From assembly GCA_965221135.1 (NCBI GenBank), contig CBDCRZ010000064.1, positions 35,723-99,722 of the forward strand: 64,000 nucleotides of DNA, written 5' to 3'. Positions 52,277-60,095 of the stretch are shown piece after piece; within the stretch, counting starts at the first letter, position 1, and every line of letters starts with the position of its first letter. The notes under the pieces are model-generated. The model had not been told where the DNA came from. It did no database searches and worked only from the letters and a program-made list of their open reading frames with translations. The translations under genes and the position numbers were made by a program. The DNA comes from Sansalvadorimonas sp965221135 (GTDB lineage Bacteria > Pseudomonadota > Gammaproteobacteria > Pseudomonadales > Endozoicomonadaceae).

Positions 52277-52337
52277 AGCTAACGCTTGGTTCAAGGGCTG
52301 CGCCGCAGGTGCAGTCCCTTGGAACCATTTGTTAGCT
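52277..52337 (-). other. attC site 7
   Basis: Core AGCTAAC at 52277-52283 and GTTAGCT at 52331-52337, arms CGCTTGGTTCAAGGG and CCCTTGGAACCATTT around a GC-rich centre; 61 bp. Confidence 0.9.
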
Positions 52338-52360
52338 TGCTTTTTGGTTAGATGCTGGAT

Positions 52361-53587
52361 TTATAGCTCGAAGGATTTTTTAGATGGCTTTTTATCCCAA
52401 GACCTTGCACCATGTGGTTTGTTAGTGTTTTCATAACTTCTCTCGCTGATACGTATGCCTGCAAAAGTTACCCCATCTATAATACCTCTACCTTTTTTCA
52501 TGGCTATGTAACTTGAATCCTCATTAAAAGTTAATTCTTGAACTGCAAGACTCTCATCTTTACCATATTCTTTAAGAAGGCAACTTAAGTGCTCTGGCCC
52601 ACTATAATATAATACATGTACAGAGTTGGAGCGTTTCATATCCATATCATCCGCTGAAGTTTTACCATTATAGGGTATTCTTCTTGTTATTGAGTCTGCT
52701 TGTTCATATTTTTTTAAAATTTTCTGCAATGCTCTTTTTATGAACTCATGGTTTGGTGTGGCTCCAATTAGATTATTATTTATAAGCCAGCGTCTGCTAG
52801 GATATAAATCTGAAGGCTTAAAAAGGATGCCACTTTTTGCTTCTAGACCATCTAACTCTTTTGATGATTGTAAAATAATATAATCTATGACCTCTCTTGT
52901 TAGGGCTTTATAATCATCTTTACCTGTTAGGCGTTTGCAATCCTCAGGTGATTCCGATATTTTTTGAAAGAAAGAAGGCCATGAATGGAATGGCTTTGGA
53001 GGTGACGATAAGCCTATTTTTCTTCTAAAGTAATGCTCAAGATACGATTTTTTGGCGCTCTCATCACAAGAAAACCTTTCCGTAAGCTCAACCCAAGGAT
53101 AAAAATCCGCATCCATATCTGAATATATGCCACCTTCTTGACGAAGTATCTCAAGCCGATATATATCAGCTCTTGCGGCTTGACATTCAATACCAACACC
53201 TTCACGAGAAGTAAACTGATGATACAACTCTGCATCTTTTTCCGAATACTCCTCTCCAACTTTTAAGTTTAACTCTTCTAAGTATCGTAGTTTAAGAGTT
53301 CCTACTCTTTCCATATCCACGTATTCAGAATGCAACGCTCGTGCATTTTCATATTGAGATTTTTTATCTAGCCATAAATTGACAGAATATGGAGCAACTC
53401 TTCGTTTAGCTTTTGAACTAAAGCGCTGTACCGTATGTAAAGCATAATCTGGCATTTTTTTTCCACACCAAATCAGGTGAACTTTATGTGGAATGCCAAC
53501 TGAATTTCTTTGTGCTATAACTCCTGAGCTTTGAGACGTAATAGGTATATGATGTGGTTTATAACAACCTAATGATACAGCATCCAT
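52361..53587 (-). CDS. TcdA/TcdB-like glycosyltransferase, putative toxin (cassette)
   Basis: 408 aa. IPHKVHLIW (32-40) is the entry strand of the DXD sugar-binding glycosyltransferases. NLWLD (70-74), QAARADIYRLEIL (136-148) and GGIYSDMDAD (152-161) follow, giving the UDP-sugar/metal DxD as D157-x-D159 and the D141/R144 pair that large clostridial toxins also have. Such enzymes in pathogens modify host proteins with a sugar; the target here is unknown. No signal peptide or autoprotease domain is seen, so secretion would need another route. A single-gene cassette between attC 6 and attC 7, AT-rich compared with the neighbouring array. Confidence 0.85.
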   Translation of the reverse strand: MDAVSLGCYKPHHIPITSQSSGVIAQRNSVGIPHKVHLIWCGKKMPDYALHTVQRFSSKAKRRVAPYSVNLWLDKKSQYENARALHSEYVDMERVGTLKLRYLEELNLKVGEEYSEKDAELYHQFTSREGVGIECQAARADIYRLEILRQEGGIYSDMDADFYPWVELTERFSCDESAKKSYLEHYFRRKIGLSSPPKPFHSWPSFFQKISESPEDCKRLTGKDDYKALTREVIDYIILQSSKELDGLEAKSGILFKPSDLYPSRRWLINNNLIGATPNHEFIKRALQKILKKYEQADSITRRIPYNGKTSADDMDMKRSNSVHVLYYSGPEHLSCLLKEYGKDESLAVQELTFNEDSSYIAMKKGRGIIDGVTFAGIRISERSYENTNKPHGARSWDKKPSKKSFEL

Positions 53588-53658
53588 TCTAATCTACTCC
53601 AATCTTATCCTATTAGGGTAGACACTAGAATTTGCAAAAAGTTTCAATATATCCTGCA

Positions 53659-53713
53659 AGCTAACGCCTAAATCAGGTGCGCCGTAGGCGTCACATGGAT
53701 TTTCTTGTTAGGT
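53659..53713 (-). other. attC site 6
   Basis: Core AGCTAAC at 53659-53665 and GTTAGGT at 53707-53713, with central GGTGCGCCGTAGGCGTCAC; 55 bp. The stop codon of the next gene to the right lies inside the terminal core. Confidence 0.9.
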
Positions 53714-55099
53714 TTTGGTCTCGATTATCATTTTTGAGTTCTGATCTATCACAACATAGTCGACCAGTCGTAAAGGGTTGTCAGTACCTACAGCCCAATA
53801 ATGCCGCGGGCCTGAATACTTGATAGTATTGAAAATCAAGTTGTGGAACAGGTTTAAGCATAGTAATAGCTCCTGCCTTTCTACTTCCAAGGATGATGAA
53901 TCCATCTCTTTTGTTTTTGGGTGAGCACTTGAGTTTCTTAGGTTACTCCAGGATGTTTTTTCCGCAGAAGATATTACCTGTAATTGAATCAAGTATTCTA
54001 GCGCTTTTGATGCAGTGATGTTTTTCCAATAAGATATACTGCCTTTTAAACGATTCACTTGATCTGGAGTTAAATTTAAACCAGAGATAAGCGATTTTAT
54101 TCTTCTTATTTCATTATTTAAATGGTCGTTAAACCCTAAACTCTTGAACTGAGGTATGAAAATATCGTTTAGCAAACCCTCAATAGCGACAGAGAGTGTA
54201 AGGGTTGTAATGCTATTTACCGATTGAAAAGAATACCATACCCTTTTCCACTGAGAATATATGCTTTCATAATGCTTTGGGTTTTCTGAAAAAAGATTAT
54301 ATATATTCTTGAAAATTTGATAGTGATAATCGTGATCAACCTTATTCTCCCGAGCATATAAGCTCGGTACAGGGTTTGACGATCTTTGTGTTTTTTGAAG
54401 ATTTCTAATGCTATGTATTCTATTTATCGTATGCTTACCTGATCTTTCCAGTGAATATATAGGTTGTATCATGCTTCCACATGTAAAACCGATATAAAAC
54501 TGCAAACACTCAAAAACACGAGAGACCTCAAATGAACCTTCGACAGCGCAATATTTATAATCTTTCTCATCAATAATGTGTATCTTGAACTCCTCCTCCA
54601 TATCTATAATAGATTCATTCCAGCTATGAGATTCATAACCTTGAGTAGAGGTTTCTGAGTTTGATTTATTTGCAGGTATATCACAGTGCTCAGAGAACTC
54701 AAAGTATAGAAAGTCGCCATCTTCATCTTTAGTTTCTTCGCAACTTATGTTGTTCAGAATGATGTTTTTATGATTCGGTGGTTGCATATCGGATAAGCCA
54801 AACTCTATAGAAAAGTTCGATGCTTTTAATATGTCACCAGATAAAGTTTCACACTCTAGATAGAACCGTTCTTTTTCATTGAGTAAGTCTTTAGGTAATT
54901 TCTCTGAGAGCATTAATCCCGGTAATTTATCATTCTTGGTGCAGATGAAATCTAGATATAGAACGCCGTTTTTATTGATTTTTATAATGCCGTGTCCGAA
55001 TAATTCAATTCCACCTTCTTGCCAAATCTTTATATTTACACAATGAAGTTCGAGTTTCCCTTCTCTTATTAGTGGTAATAATGAATTTATTGAATGCAT
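53708..55099 (-). CDS. HEPN-domain protein, ApeA-like (cassette)
   Basis: 463 aa. The first 230 residues are predicted strand-rich (ELFGHGIIKINKNGVLYLDF) and unrecognised. The second half is helical and ends with WSNLRNSSAHPKT, in which R388-N-x3-H393 is the R-x4-H motif of HEPN ribonucleases. A beta-rich N-terminus joined to a C-terminal HEPN domain is the plan of the anti-phage protein ApeA and relatives, so an abortive-infection role is plausible. No Shine-Dalgarno site precedes ATG 55099, and the stop overlaps attC 6. It could instead be an uncharacterised cassette protein with a structural HEPN fold. Confidence 0.6.
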   Translation of the reverse strand: MHSINSLLPLIREGKLELHCVNIKIWQEGGIELFGHGIIKINKNGVLYLDFICTKNDKLPGLMLSEKLPKDLLNEKERFYLECETLSGDILKASNFSIEFGLSDMQPPNHKNIILNNISCEETKDEDGDFLYFEFSEHCDIPANKSNSETSTQGYESHSWNESIIDMEEEFKIHIIDEKDYKYCAVEGSFEVSRVFECLQFYIGFTCGSMIQPIYSLERSGKHTINRIHSIRNLQKTQRSSNPVPSLYARENKVDHDYHYQIFKNIYNLFSENPKHYESIYSQWKRVWYSFQSVNSITTLTLSVAIEGLLNDIFIPQFKSLGFNDHLNNEIRRIKSLISGLNLTPDQVNRLKGSISYWKNITASKALEYLIQLQVISSAEKTSWSNLRNSSAHPKTKEMDSSSLEVERQELLLCLNLFHNLIFNTIKYSGPRHYWAVGTDNPLRLVDYVVIDQNSKMIIETKT

Positions 55100-55144
55100 G
55101 TTGTCTATAACTATTGAAGATGTTGTTGATGATTAGGATTAAAA

Positions 55145-55218
55145 ACCTAACGCTTGGTTGTGGGGCGCCGCAGGCGTCCCAGGAGCGTAGCGACGGGCAC
55201 GAACCACGCAGTAACTGA
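55145..55218 (-). other. attC site 5, degenerate
   Basis: Left core ACCTAAC at 55145-55151 and arms CGCTTGGTT and GAACCACGC are clear, and the centre GGGGCGCCGCAGGCGTCCC matches attC 4. The right core reads GTAACTG instead of GTTRRRY, so recombination at this site may be impaired. Confidence 0.65.
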
Positions 55219-55439
55219 GATGCCAGAACGTTTTGATGAAACACAAACCTGGCAACGAAACCGGGAACGACGGAACCCAAATATATGTGCTGGCGTTACA
55301 CGAACATTGTTGGGCACGAAGCGAACCGACGAAAAAGAATTTGATGAATCCCAGAACGCTATACGCCAGCTTACCGGAACCGTATTGCTGGGTTTGGCTC
55401 ATTAATTACCGACGTTCACAATTTAATAGGCGATTAGCC
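55219..55439. other. Geneless cassette
   Basis: About 220 bp between two attC sites. Overlapping frames of 70-97 codons run through here in several frames, but they extend into the attC arms and show no domain or ribosome-binding site. I see no credible gene; short geneless cassettes are common in chromosomal integrons and some encode small RNAs. Confidence 0.5.
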
Positions 55440-55512
55440 GTGCAACGCCAACATGTGGGGCGCCGTAGGCGTCCCAGGCAGCTTGCTGCCGTACACCATG
55501 TTCTTGTTATGC
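55440..55512 (-). other. attC site 4
   Basis: Left core GTGCAAC (degenerate) and right core GTTATGC at 55506-55512, with GGGGCGCCGTAGGCGTCCC and an added CAGCTTGCTG hairpin tip; 73 bp, the second longest site here. Confidence 0.78.
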
Positions 55513-55522
55513 CTGTGGTTAT

Positions 55523-56587
55523 TTAATCGTCTTTCACCCAACCGGCTTGCCCATCACAATGGTTGCAACCACTCCAATTACTGTGCTCCATATCCCCAGT
55601 GTTTGGTTCGTTGCACCATCCGCAGCGTTGGAGGTACTCAAAAGAGGAAAAACAGCTTGTGCATATGATCTCCTCACTTTCTGTTGTAACTACGGTGTGA
55701 TATCCATCGCAGTCGCTACAGTTGCCAGCATCCATGGAGTCATCCCCGTCCATAGCTGCCATATGCGCAGCACCAGAGTCTATGAGTTCACTGGCCAAAT
55801 CCTCAGGCTCAAATATTTTCCCACATTCGTCACATCTTGAGTGCCCCTCGCTGACAAATGTAACTTCACTATCACAGTCAGGGCATTCAACTTTTATGAT
55901 CTTCTCAGATAGTCCACATACATGGCAGTTTGAGTCAAAGATAGCTTTTCTTTCGTTGGTTGATTCCAGTGCTTCCAGCTTACATGAAGGACAAATGTCG
56001 AATATTGTTCCTTCCTTTTTCTTTTTCTCAATTTCTGGCTTTATCTGTTCGTAAACTATATGTAAAAACGTATGAAGTGACTTTAGCTTACTATCAATTC
56101 TTATTAGATCGGGCGACCACTTCTCAAATGTACTAATCCATCTCTTACTGATTAAATTGTGCAAAAAATACCAGGCAGTAAGTTGCTCTTTGACTATCTC
56201 TATCAGTTTTTCATTATTCTTTTCTTCTGAGTGAACCTCATGGAAAAAGTGAACGACTTTATTTCTGTGCTTTGTAACCTCTCTAAAAACAGTGAGTTCT
56301 TTTTTATTGAGGCCACTTCGAACTACTTTTTCGAGGTGTTCAGCTGCTCCATCTAAGGAAACAGACTGAAAATCGCCAGAAATGAACTTGTCCCAATCAG
56401 GTTGTTGTCTCTGAGAAATAACAAGAGTCCAGTGCTCTTCCATCAGTCTAGCTTTTAGAAACAGCTCAACAGCTGCATGAAAGTTAATAACAGAGAATTT
56501 TGGATAGGTTGTAAGTTCATCGACTGATTTACTCAAGAAGTCAAATGCATTTTCAACCAGTCTATTTAACATTATTTCTTTATTCAT
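55523..56587 (-). CDS. HEPN-like and zinc-ribbon protein (cassette)
   Basis: 354 aa. Residues 1-180 are helical and contain FHAAVELFLKARLM (36-49) and KHRNKVVHFFHE, in which R108-N-x3-H113 fits the HEPN R-x4-H motif. Residues 195-350 hold eight C-x2-C knuckles (CPSC, CHVC, CPDC, CDEC, CSDC, CTSC, CGWC, CNHC), forming several zinc ribbons. HEPN domains with nucleic-acid-binding ribbons suggest a ribonuclease with a substrate-recognition module, possibly in defence; this is inference. Sits between attC 3 and attC 4 in the usual cassette orientation. Confidence 0.65.
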   Translation of the reverse strand: MNKEIMLNRLVENAFDFLSKSVDELTTYPKFSVINFHAAVELFLKARLMEEHWTLVISQRQQPDWDKFISGDFQSVSLDGAAEHLEKVVRSGLNKKELTVFREVTKHRNKVVHFFHEVHSEEKNNEKLIEIVKEQLTAWYFLHNLISKRWISTFEKWSPDLIRIDSKLKSLHTFLHIVYEQIKPEIEKKKKEGTIFDICPSCKLEALESTNERKAIFDSNCHVCGLSEKIIKVECPDCDSEVTFVSEGHSRCDECGKIFEPEDLASELIDSGAAHMAAMDGDDSMDAGNCSDCDGYHTVVTTESEEIICTSCFSSFEYLQRCGWCNEPNTGDMEHSNWSGCNHCDGQAGWVKDD

Positions 56588-56615
56588 GTGCTCGAACTGT
56601 GACGTTTGAATTAGG

Positions 56616-56670
56616 GCATAACGCTTGGGTCAGGTGCGCCGAAGGCGTCACATGGACCCACTTGTTATGC
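56616..56670 (-). other. attC site 3
   Basis: Core GCATAAC at 56616-56622 and GTTATGC at 56664-56670; arms CGCTTGGGTC and GGACCCACTT; 55 bp, near perfect. Confidence 0.92.
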
Positions 56671-56802
56671 GATTTGTATTTATTGACATCGGTGTTGTTA
56701 CTATTAACCGAGTTGTTCAATATACAAACATTATTTCATAGCATTTTGGATTTAAACTGTCGTAGTTAAAGTACAAGGCTATAATACTGGGACTTCCATA
56801 AA

Positions 56803-57228
56803 GTGCACAATATTCCACATTCAGAAAACACGATTCAGCGGGGTGCAGTCAGAAGTGGCTCATTAATATGTGCTTTTGGAAATTCACCAAAAAATGCTTG
56901 TAGATGTATTTCGATGTTTGCTGATCACTCTGTCAGAAGAATAGGTGGAAAAATTGAAAAATCGGTGCGAGATTCTAGAAATTGGCCACCTCATAAATAT
57001 TTTGCGAAACCATTGTACCGCTCTCTGACTTCTAGAGTTAATCGGCCTATTGCCACAGTATGTGTTTTCTTGGCATGTCACTTGGTTTTTCACCAGTCTC
57101 TTTGTAGCATAACCGGGTATATTTCAGGCAAGGACATTGTAAGCAGATCAGATCTACTCTTGGCTGTCTTATGGACGGTAATGGGGGTTACTGTAGCTTA
57201 TAAAAAGTACGTAACAAATAGTGTCTAA
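56803..57228 (+). CDS. Possible small membrane protein in reverse orientation (cassette)
   Basis: A 141-codon frame beginning at GTG 56803; ATG 56914 is an alternative, and neither has a good ribosome-binding site. The C-terminal half has two hydrophobic segments, RPIATVCVFLACHLVF and DLLLAVLWTVMGVTVAY, suggesting a two-helix membrane protein. It runs against the cassette direction. No family recognised. The other strand of this cassette (56671-57279) has nothing longer than about 69 codons, so if the cassette has a gene this is the best candidate. Confidence 0.35.
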   Translation: MHNIPHSENTIQRGAVRSGSLICAFGNSPKNACRCISMFADHSVRRIGGKIEKSVRDSRNWPPHKYFAKPLYRSLTSRVNRPIATVCVFLACHLVFHQSLCSITGYISGKDIVSRSDLLLAVLWTVMGVTVAYKKYVTNSV

Positions 57229-57279
57229 TTTTCTACTGCAAAATACTCAATTAAAACTCAATAGCTGAGGTGGTTTACC

Positions 57280-57334
57280 GCATAACGCTTGGTTCAGGTG
57301 CGCCGTAGGCGTCACCTGGAACCACTTGTTAGGT
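57280..57334 (-). other. attC site 2
   Basis: Core GCATAAC at 57280-57286 and GTTAGGT at 57328-57334; arms CGCTTGGTTC and GGAACCACTT around GGTGCGCCGTAGGCGTCACC; 55 bp. Confidence 0.93.
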
Positions 57335-57396
57335 GCTTTTTCGACTTGTATGCTGATAACATAAAAGTGCATTATTTATGCATTTAATTGCATGCT

Positions 57397-57723
57397 TTAT
57401 GCACTCGTTGCGAAAATCTCTGATTGTAGGAAATCATCAGTCACTTCGAGCTTGTAAACAGTTTTAGATGATTCGATGCATTCACGCATTTTTTCTCTTG
57501 ATACGACATATTGGTTGTTCTCAAATTCTTTATTTGAGTTCCAAGTTTCATGATCAGGCCATTGAGCATAACCAACGAATGTTTGTGGGTCGATTGTAGA
57601 GTGAAGTCGTGAACCCTGGCTACCGAATTCCTTGTAGATTCCTTCAGTGGTTTCTAGCCAATACTTTCTAAAATCTTCCGTCTTTCCAATTTTAACTTTG
57701 AACTCATATACAGCAATAAACAT
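57397..57723 (-). CDS. ABM-like monooxygenase-fold protein (cassette)
   Basis: 108 aa. MFIAVYEFKVKIGKTEDFRK, then LETTEGIYKEFGSQGSRLH and YAQWPDHETW, give the beta-alpha-beta pattern of the dimeric alpha-beta barrel (antibiotic biosynthesis monooxygenase) family, whose members oxidise or simply bind small aromatic molecules. GAGAAG lies nine bases before the ATG. The substrate cannot be told from sequence. ABM-fold proteins are frequent integron cargo. It lies between attC 1 and attC 2. Confidence 0.7.
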   Translation of the reverse strand: MFIAVYEFKVKIGKTEDFRKYWLETTEGIYKEFGSQGSRLHSTIDPQTFVGYAQWPDHETWNSNKEFENNQYVVSREKMRECIESSKTVYKLEVTDDFLQSEIFATSA

Positions 57724-57767
57724 ATTTTACTTCTCGTTGTAGAACATTGCTTGATAGCTACACCAGC

Positions 57768-57822
57768 ACCTAACGCTTGGGTCAGGTGCGCCGTCGGCGT
57801 CACCTGGACCCACTTGTTAGGA
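57768..57822 (-). other. attC site 1
   Basis: Core ACCTAAC at 57768-57774 and GTTAGGA at 57816-57822; arms CGCTTGGGTC and GGACCCACTT. It is the attC closest to the integrase and ends the first cassette. Confidence 0.92.
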
Positions 57823-57838
57823 GTCTATGTATATTATC

Positions 57839-57867
57839 TTGATAGAATATAAATGTGATAGTATGAC
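57839..57867 (+). promoter_or_regulatory. Candidate promoter of the kinase cassette
   Basis: TTGATA (57839-57844) and TATGAC (57862-57867) are separated by 17 bp, and AAGGA with ATG at 57882 follows closely. A reversed cassette gene cannot use the integron promoter, so an own promoter is expected. Call rests on hexamer match only. Confidence 0.45.
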
Positions 57868-57881
57868 AAGGAATATAGACA

Positions 57882-58595
57882 ATGATAGATACCTTAACTC
57901 CTTATCCTACACAGCATGAAAAATTTAAACATGACTGCTGTAATTCTGATGACCTTCTTGGGTTTGGGAACTATTGTGAAGTTTATGGGGGAAAATTTAA
58001 TGGAAGAAAAGTAGCCATTAAAATATTGCGCAGTGATAAAATTAGCTTTCGCCATCAATTGGCTTTTTGCCTTCCGAAGTTCGAAAATGAAGCTAGCTGT
58101 TTAGAGAAGATAGGTTGCCATAAAAACATTATAAGAGTTATTCGCCAAATAAAAAGCGACGAAGGCAGGTTATTAGCTTTGTATTTAGAGAGGTGTTCGT
58201 CTTTAATGAGGCATTTAGCTAATAATCCAATATTGACAATACCTTCACTAATACCATTTGCACGTTCTCTTTATGAAGCCTTGCAATTCCTTCATGAAAG
58301 AGGAATTTCTCACAATGATATTAAATCTGATAATTTAATGATTGGTCAAGATGGAGAACTTAAAATCATTGACTTTAATGAATCGAGAGAAAGCAAAGAA
58401 ATATCGTCTTGTGGCTATGATATTTATAACTCTGGGCTCTGTCTCAGATCTATGAGATCTTTTAGGATGGAAGCTTCTTCTGAGAAACTGCTTGAAGAAT
58501 TTATTGCATTTACACAATTACCTGAAGACCAAAGACCAACTGCTTTAATCATGTTAAGAAAATTAGAGAGTTTTGCGCAGACTCATAGCACATAA
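57882..58595 (+). CDS. Eukaryotic-type protein kinase, reversed first cassette
   Basis: 237 aa, almost only a kinase domain. Landmarks: Gly-rich loop GFGNYCEV (27-34), VAIKIL with K47, FENEASCL with E70, catalytic loop ISHNDIKSDNL with H144-N-D146 and N151, and metal-binding D164 in KIIDFNES. Two departures are HND instead of HRD and DFN instead of DFG, so it may be RD-less, and activity is not certain. Bacterial Hanks-type kinases of this soluble, compact form include host-directed effectors; it could also be a phage-defence or regulatory kinase. The gene runs opposite to the other cassette genes, from attC 1 toward attI, and its TAA overlaps the core site at 58590-58596. Confidence 0.82.
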   Translation: MIDTLTPYPTQHEKFKHDCCNSDDLLGFGNYCEVYGGKFNGRKVAIKILRSDKISFRHQLAFCLPKFENEASCLEKIGCHKNIIRVIRQIKSDEGRLLALYLERCSSLMRHLANNPILTIPSLIPFARSLYEALQFLHERGISHNDIKSDNLMIGQDGELKIIDFNESRESKEISSCGYDIYNSGLCLRSMRSFRMEASSEKLLEEFIAFTQLPEDQRPTALIMLRKLESFAQTHST

Positions 58596-58700
58596 CAGGT
58601 ATTAGAACTCAAGTGAGTGATATTGGATACTACGCGGGCATGCGGTATATCCCCCTAAAACAGGAGTTTTAACTCACTTTGAGGTATATCACTCTTTTGA
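58590..58700 (-). other. Putative attI recombination site
   Basis: ACATAAC (58590-58596; GTTATGT on the cassette strand) is the core between the first cassette and the region upstream of intI. To its right lie inverted repeats GAGTGATAT (58615-58623) and ATATCACTC (58686-58694), a nested pair CTCAAGTGAGT / ACTCACTTTGAG, and a TAAAAC-AGGA-GTTTTA hairpin, which could be integrase binding sites. Placement rests on being between the last cassette core and intI. No gene is seen in 58596-58840. Confidence 0.65.
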
Positions 58701-58809
58701 ATTCTGAGAATTTATCATATCTATCAACAATCTACAGATCTAATTAGACAGTTGCGTGAAATATTCTGCATATGTTGTATTTGCGTTTTTGAAATCCTCA
58801 TCAATAGTG

Positions 58810-58825
58810 CTGTACGAAATCACAG
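58810..58825 (+). promoter_or_regulatory. LexA box upstream of intI
   Basis: CTGT-N8-ACAG, 15 nt before the intI start. This is the LexA operator layout of Enterobacteria and Vibrio, and SOS control of intI through such a site is established for class 1 and Vibrio integrons. It implies that cassette shuffling rises on DNA damage. Confidence 0.75.
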
Positions 58826-58840
58826 TATCGGGGTGTTTGC

Positions 58841-59800
58841 ATGCCTTCTCCTTTTATGACTGAAGTGCGTAATACCCTTAGGGTAAAGCGTTACAGCTAT
58901 AAAACCGAACAGGCGTACTGTTATTGGATCAAATACTTCATTCGCTATCACCAGATGAAACACCCTCAGTACTTAGGCTCTGATCATGTTAAACAGTTCC
59001 TGACTTATCTGGCAGTCCATCGTCGTGTGGCAGCAGCGACACAAAATCAGGCGCTCAATGCGCTGAATTTTTTATATAAACAACTATTGGATAGGCCATT
59101 AGGTGATGTCAGTAGTCTCGTTCGAGCCCGGAAATCTACAAAGATCCCTGTAGTTTTTGAACGCCAGGAAGTGAGTGCTGTTTTTTCTGCAATCAGCCCT
59201 GCTCACAAGATGCCCGCTCAGCTGATGTATGGCTCAGGGTTGCGGTTGATGGAATGTCTGCGTTTGCGGATGAAGGATATTGATTTTGAGCGCAAGACGA
59301 TTATTGTCCGTAGTGGTAAAGGTGATAAGGATAGGGTGACTATTTTACCTGAGCCGCTAATACCAGACCTGCAGTCTCGTATTAGAGAAGTACGTTATCT
59401 TCACGCTTCTGATGTAGAGGCTGGTTTTGGAGAAGTTTGGATGCCAGATGCCCTGGCCAGAAAGTATCCTTCAGAAGCAAGAAGTATTCATTGGCAGTAC
59501 CTTTTTTGTTCTCACAAACGTGCGCTCGACCCAAGAACGGGGTGTCAACGGCGTCATCATATTGATGACAGTACTATGCAACGGGCGGTTAAGCGTGCTG
59601 TTCAATTATCCGGTATTGAAAAGAAGGGCAGCTGCCATACCTTTAGACATTCATTTGCTACTCATTTACTGGATGATGGGTATGACATTCGAACTGTTCA
59701 GGAACTTCTGGGTCATAAGGACCTGAAAACAACACAAATTTATACTCATGTATTAAACCGGGGTGGTCATGCTGTCAGGAGCCCTTTACGCAATATATGA
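58841..59800 (+). CDS. intI: Integron integrase IntI
   Basis: 319 aa tyrosine recombinase that recombines attC and attI sites as folded single strands. An N-terminal SAM-like core-binding domain (RYSYKTEQAYCYWIKYFIRY) leads to the catalytic domain with Arg in GSGLRLMECLRLR, HTFRHSFATHLL, the GH of QELLGHKDLKTT and Tyr in IYTHVL. The integron-specific insert is present: VWMPDALARKYPSEA and WQYLFCSHKRALDPRTG, absent from XerC/D. Start ATG 58841 has GGGGTG seven bases upstream. It faces away from the cassette array, the usual integron layout, and seems intact. Confidence 0.96.
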   Translation: MPSPFMTEVRNTLRVKRYSYKTEQAYCYWIKYFIRYHQMKHPQYLGSDHVKQFLTYLAVHRRVAAATQNQALNALNFLYKQLLDRPLGDVSSLVRARKSTKIPVVFERQEVSAVFSAISPAHKMPAQLMYGSGLRLMECLRLRMKDIDFERKTIIVRSGKGDKDRVTILPEPLIPDLQSRIREVRYLHASDVEAGFGEVWMPDALARKYPSEARSIHWQYLFCSHKRALDPRTGCQRRHHIDDSTMQRAVKRAVQLSGIEKKGSCHTFRHSFATHLLDDGYDIRTVQELLGHKDLKTTQIYTHVLNRGGHAVRSPLRNI

Positions 59801-60024
59801 CCAGACACGCTACCGCCCCATAGAGTTCGATTACACAGCAGTGGCTGTGCTAATAGACCCATGTTTTGTGTTTTTGCTTTGTATTTTTATCATTATGCAT
59901 CAGGTTATATCTATACGTCACTATTCATGTAAGTGTCATCTTTCTGCGGGTGTTATTCGGCTTCCCTGGTTGGTAAAACGTGAGAGTGGGGCATGTGATA
60001 AAGAGAGGCGGTATATAAAAGAAA

Positions 60025-60062
60025 GAGTCAGCTCGCTGTAGCTGGCGGGCTGGCTCTTTTTT
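60025..60062 (+). terminator. Rho-independent terminator, possibly bidirectional
   Basis: GAGTCAGCTCGC pairs with GCGGGCTGGCTC (two G-T wobbles) over an 8-nt loop, followed by six T. It closes intI on the + strand and, with a T-rich stretch on the other side, could also end the ycgN transcript. The rest of 59801-60095 holds nothing else recognisable. Confidence 0.8.
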
Positions 60063-60095
60063 GTGTGGTGTACGAATTTTGTATAAATGGGGGGG

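Noticed and set aside
55139..55405. Overlapping frames around the geneless cassette (87 codons on -, 83 and 97 on +)
   Set aside because: They translate attC arms (RRYAPGTPAAPHNQALG and similar), a known artefact in integrons, and lack start signals.
58841..59800. XerC/XerD or phage integrase instead of IntI
   Set aside because: The integron-specific insert (ALARKYP...WQYLF...DPRTG) and adjacent attC sites identify IntI.
59763..60095. Small gene between intI and ycgN (92-codon frame)
   Set aside because: Overlaps the intI end and the terminator; no domain or ribosome-binding site.
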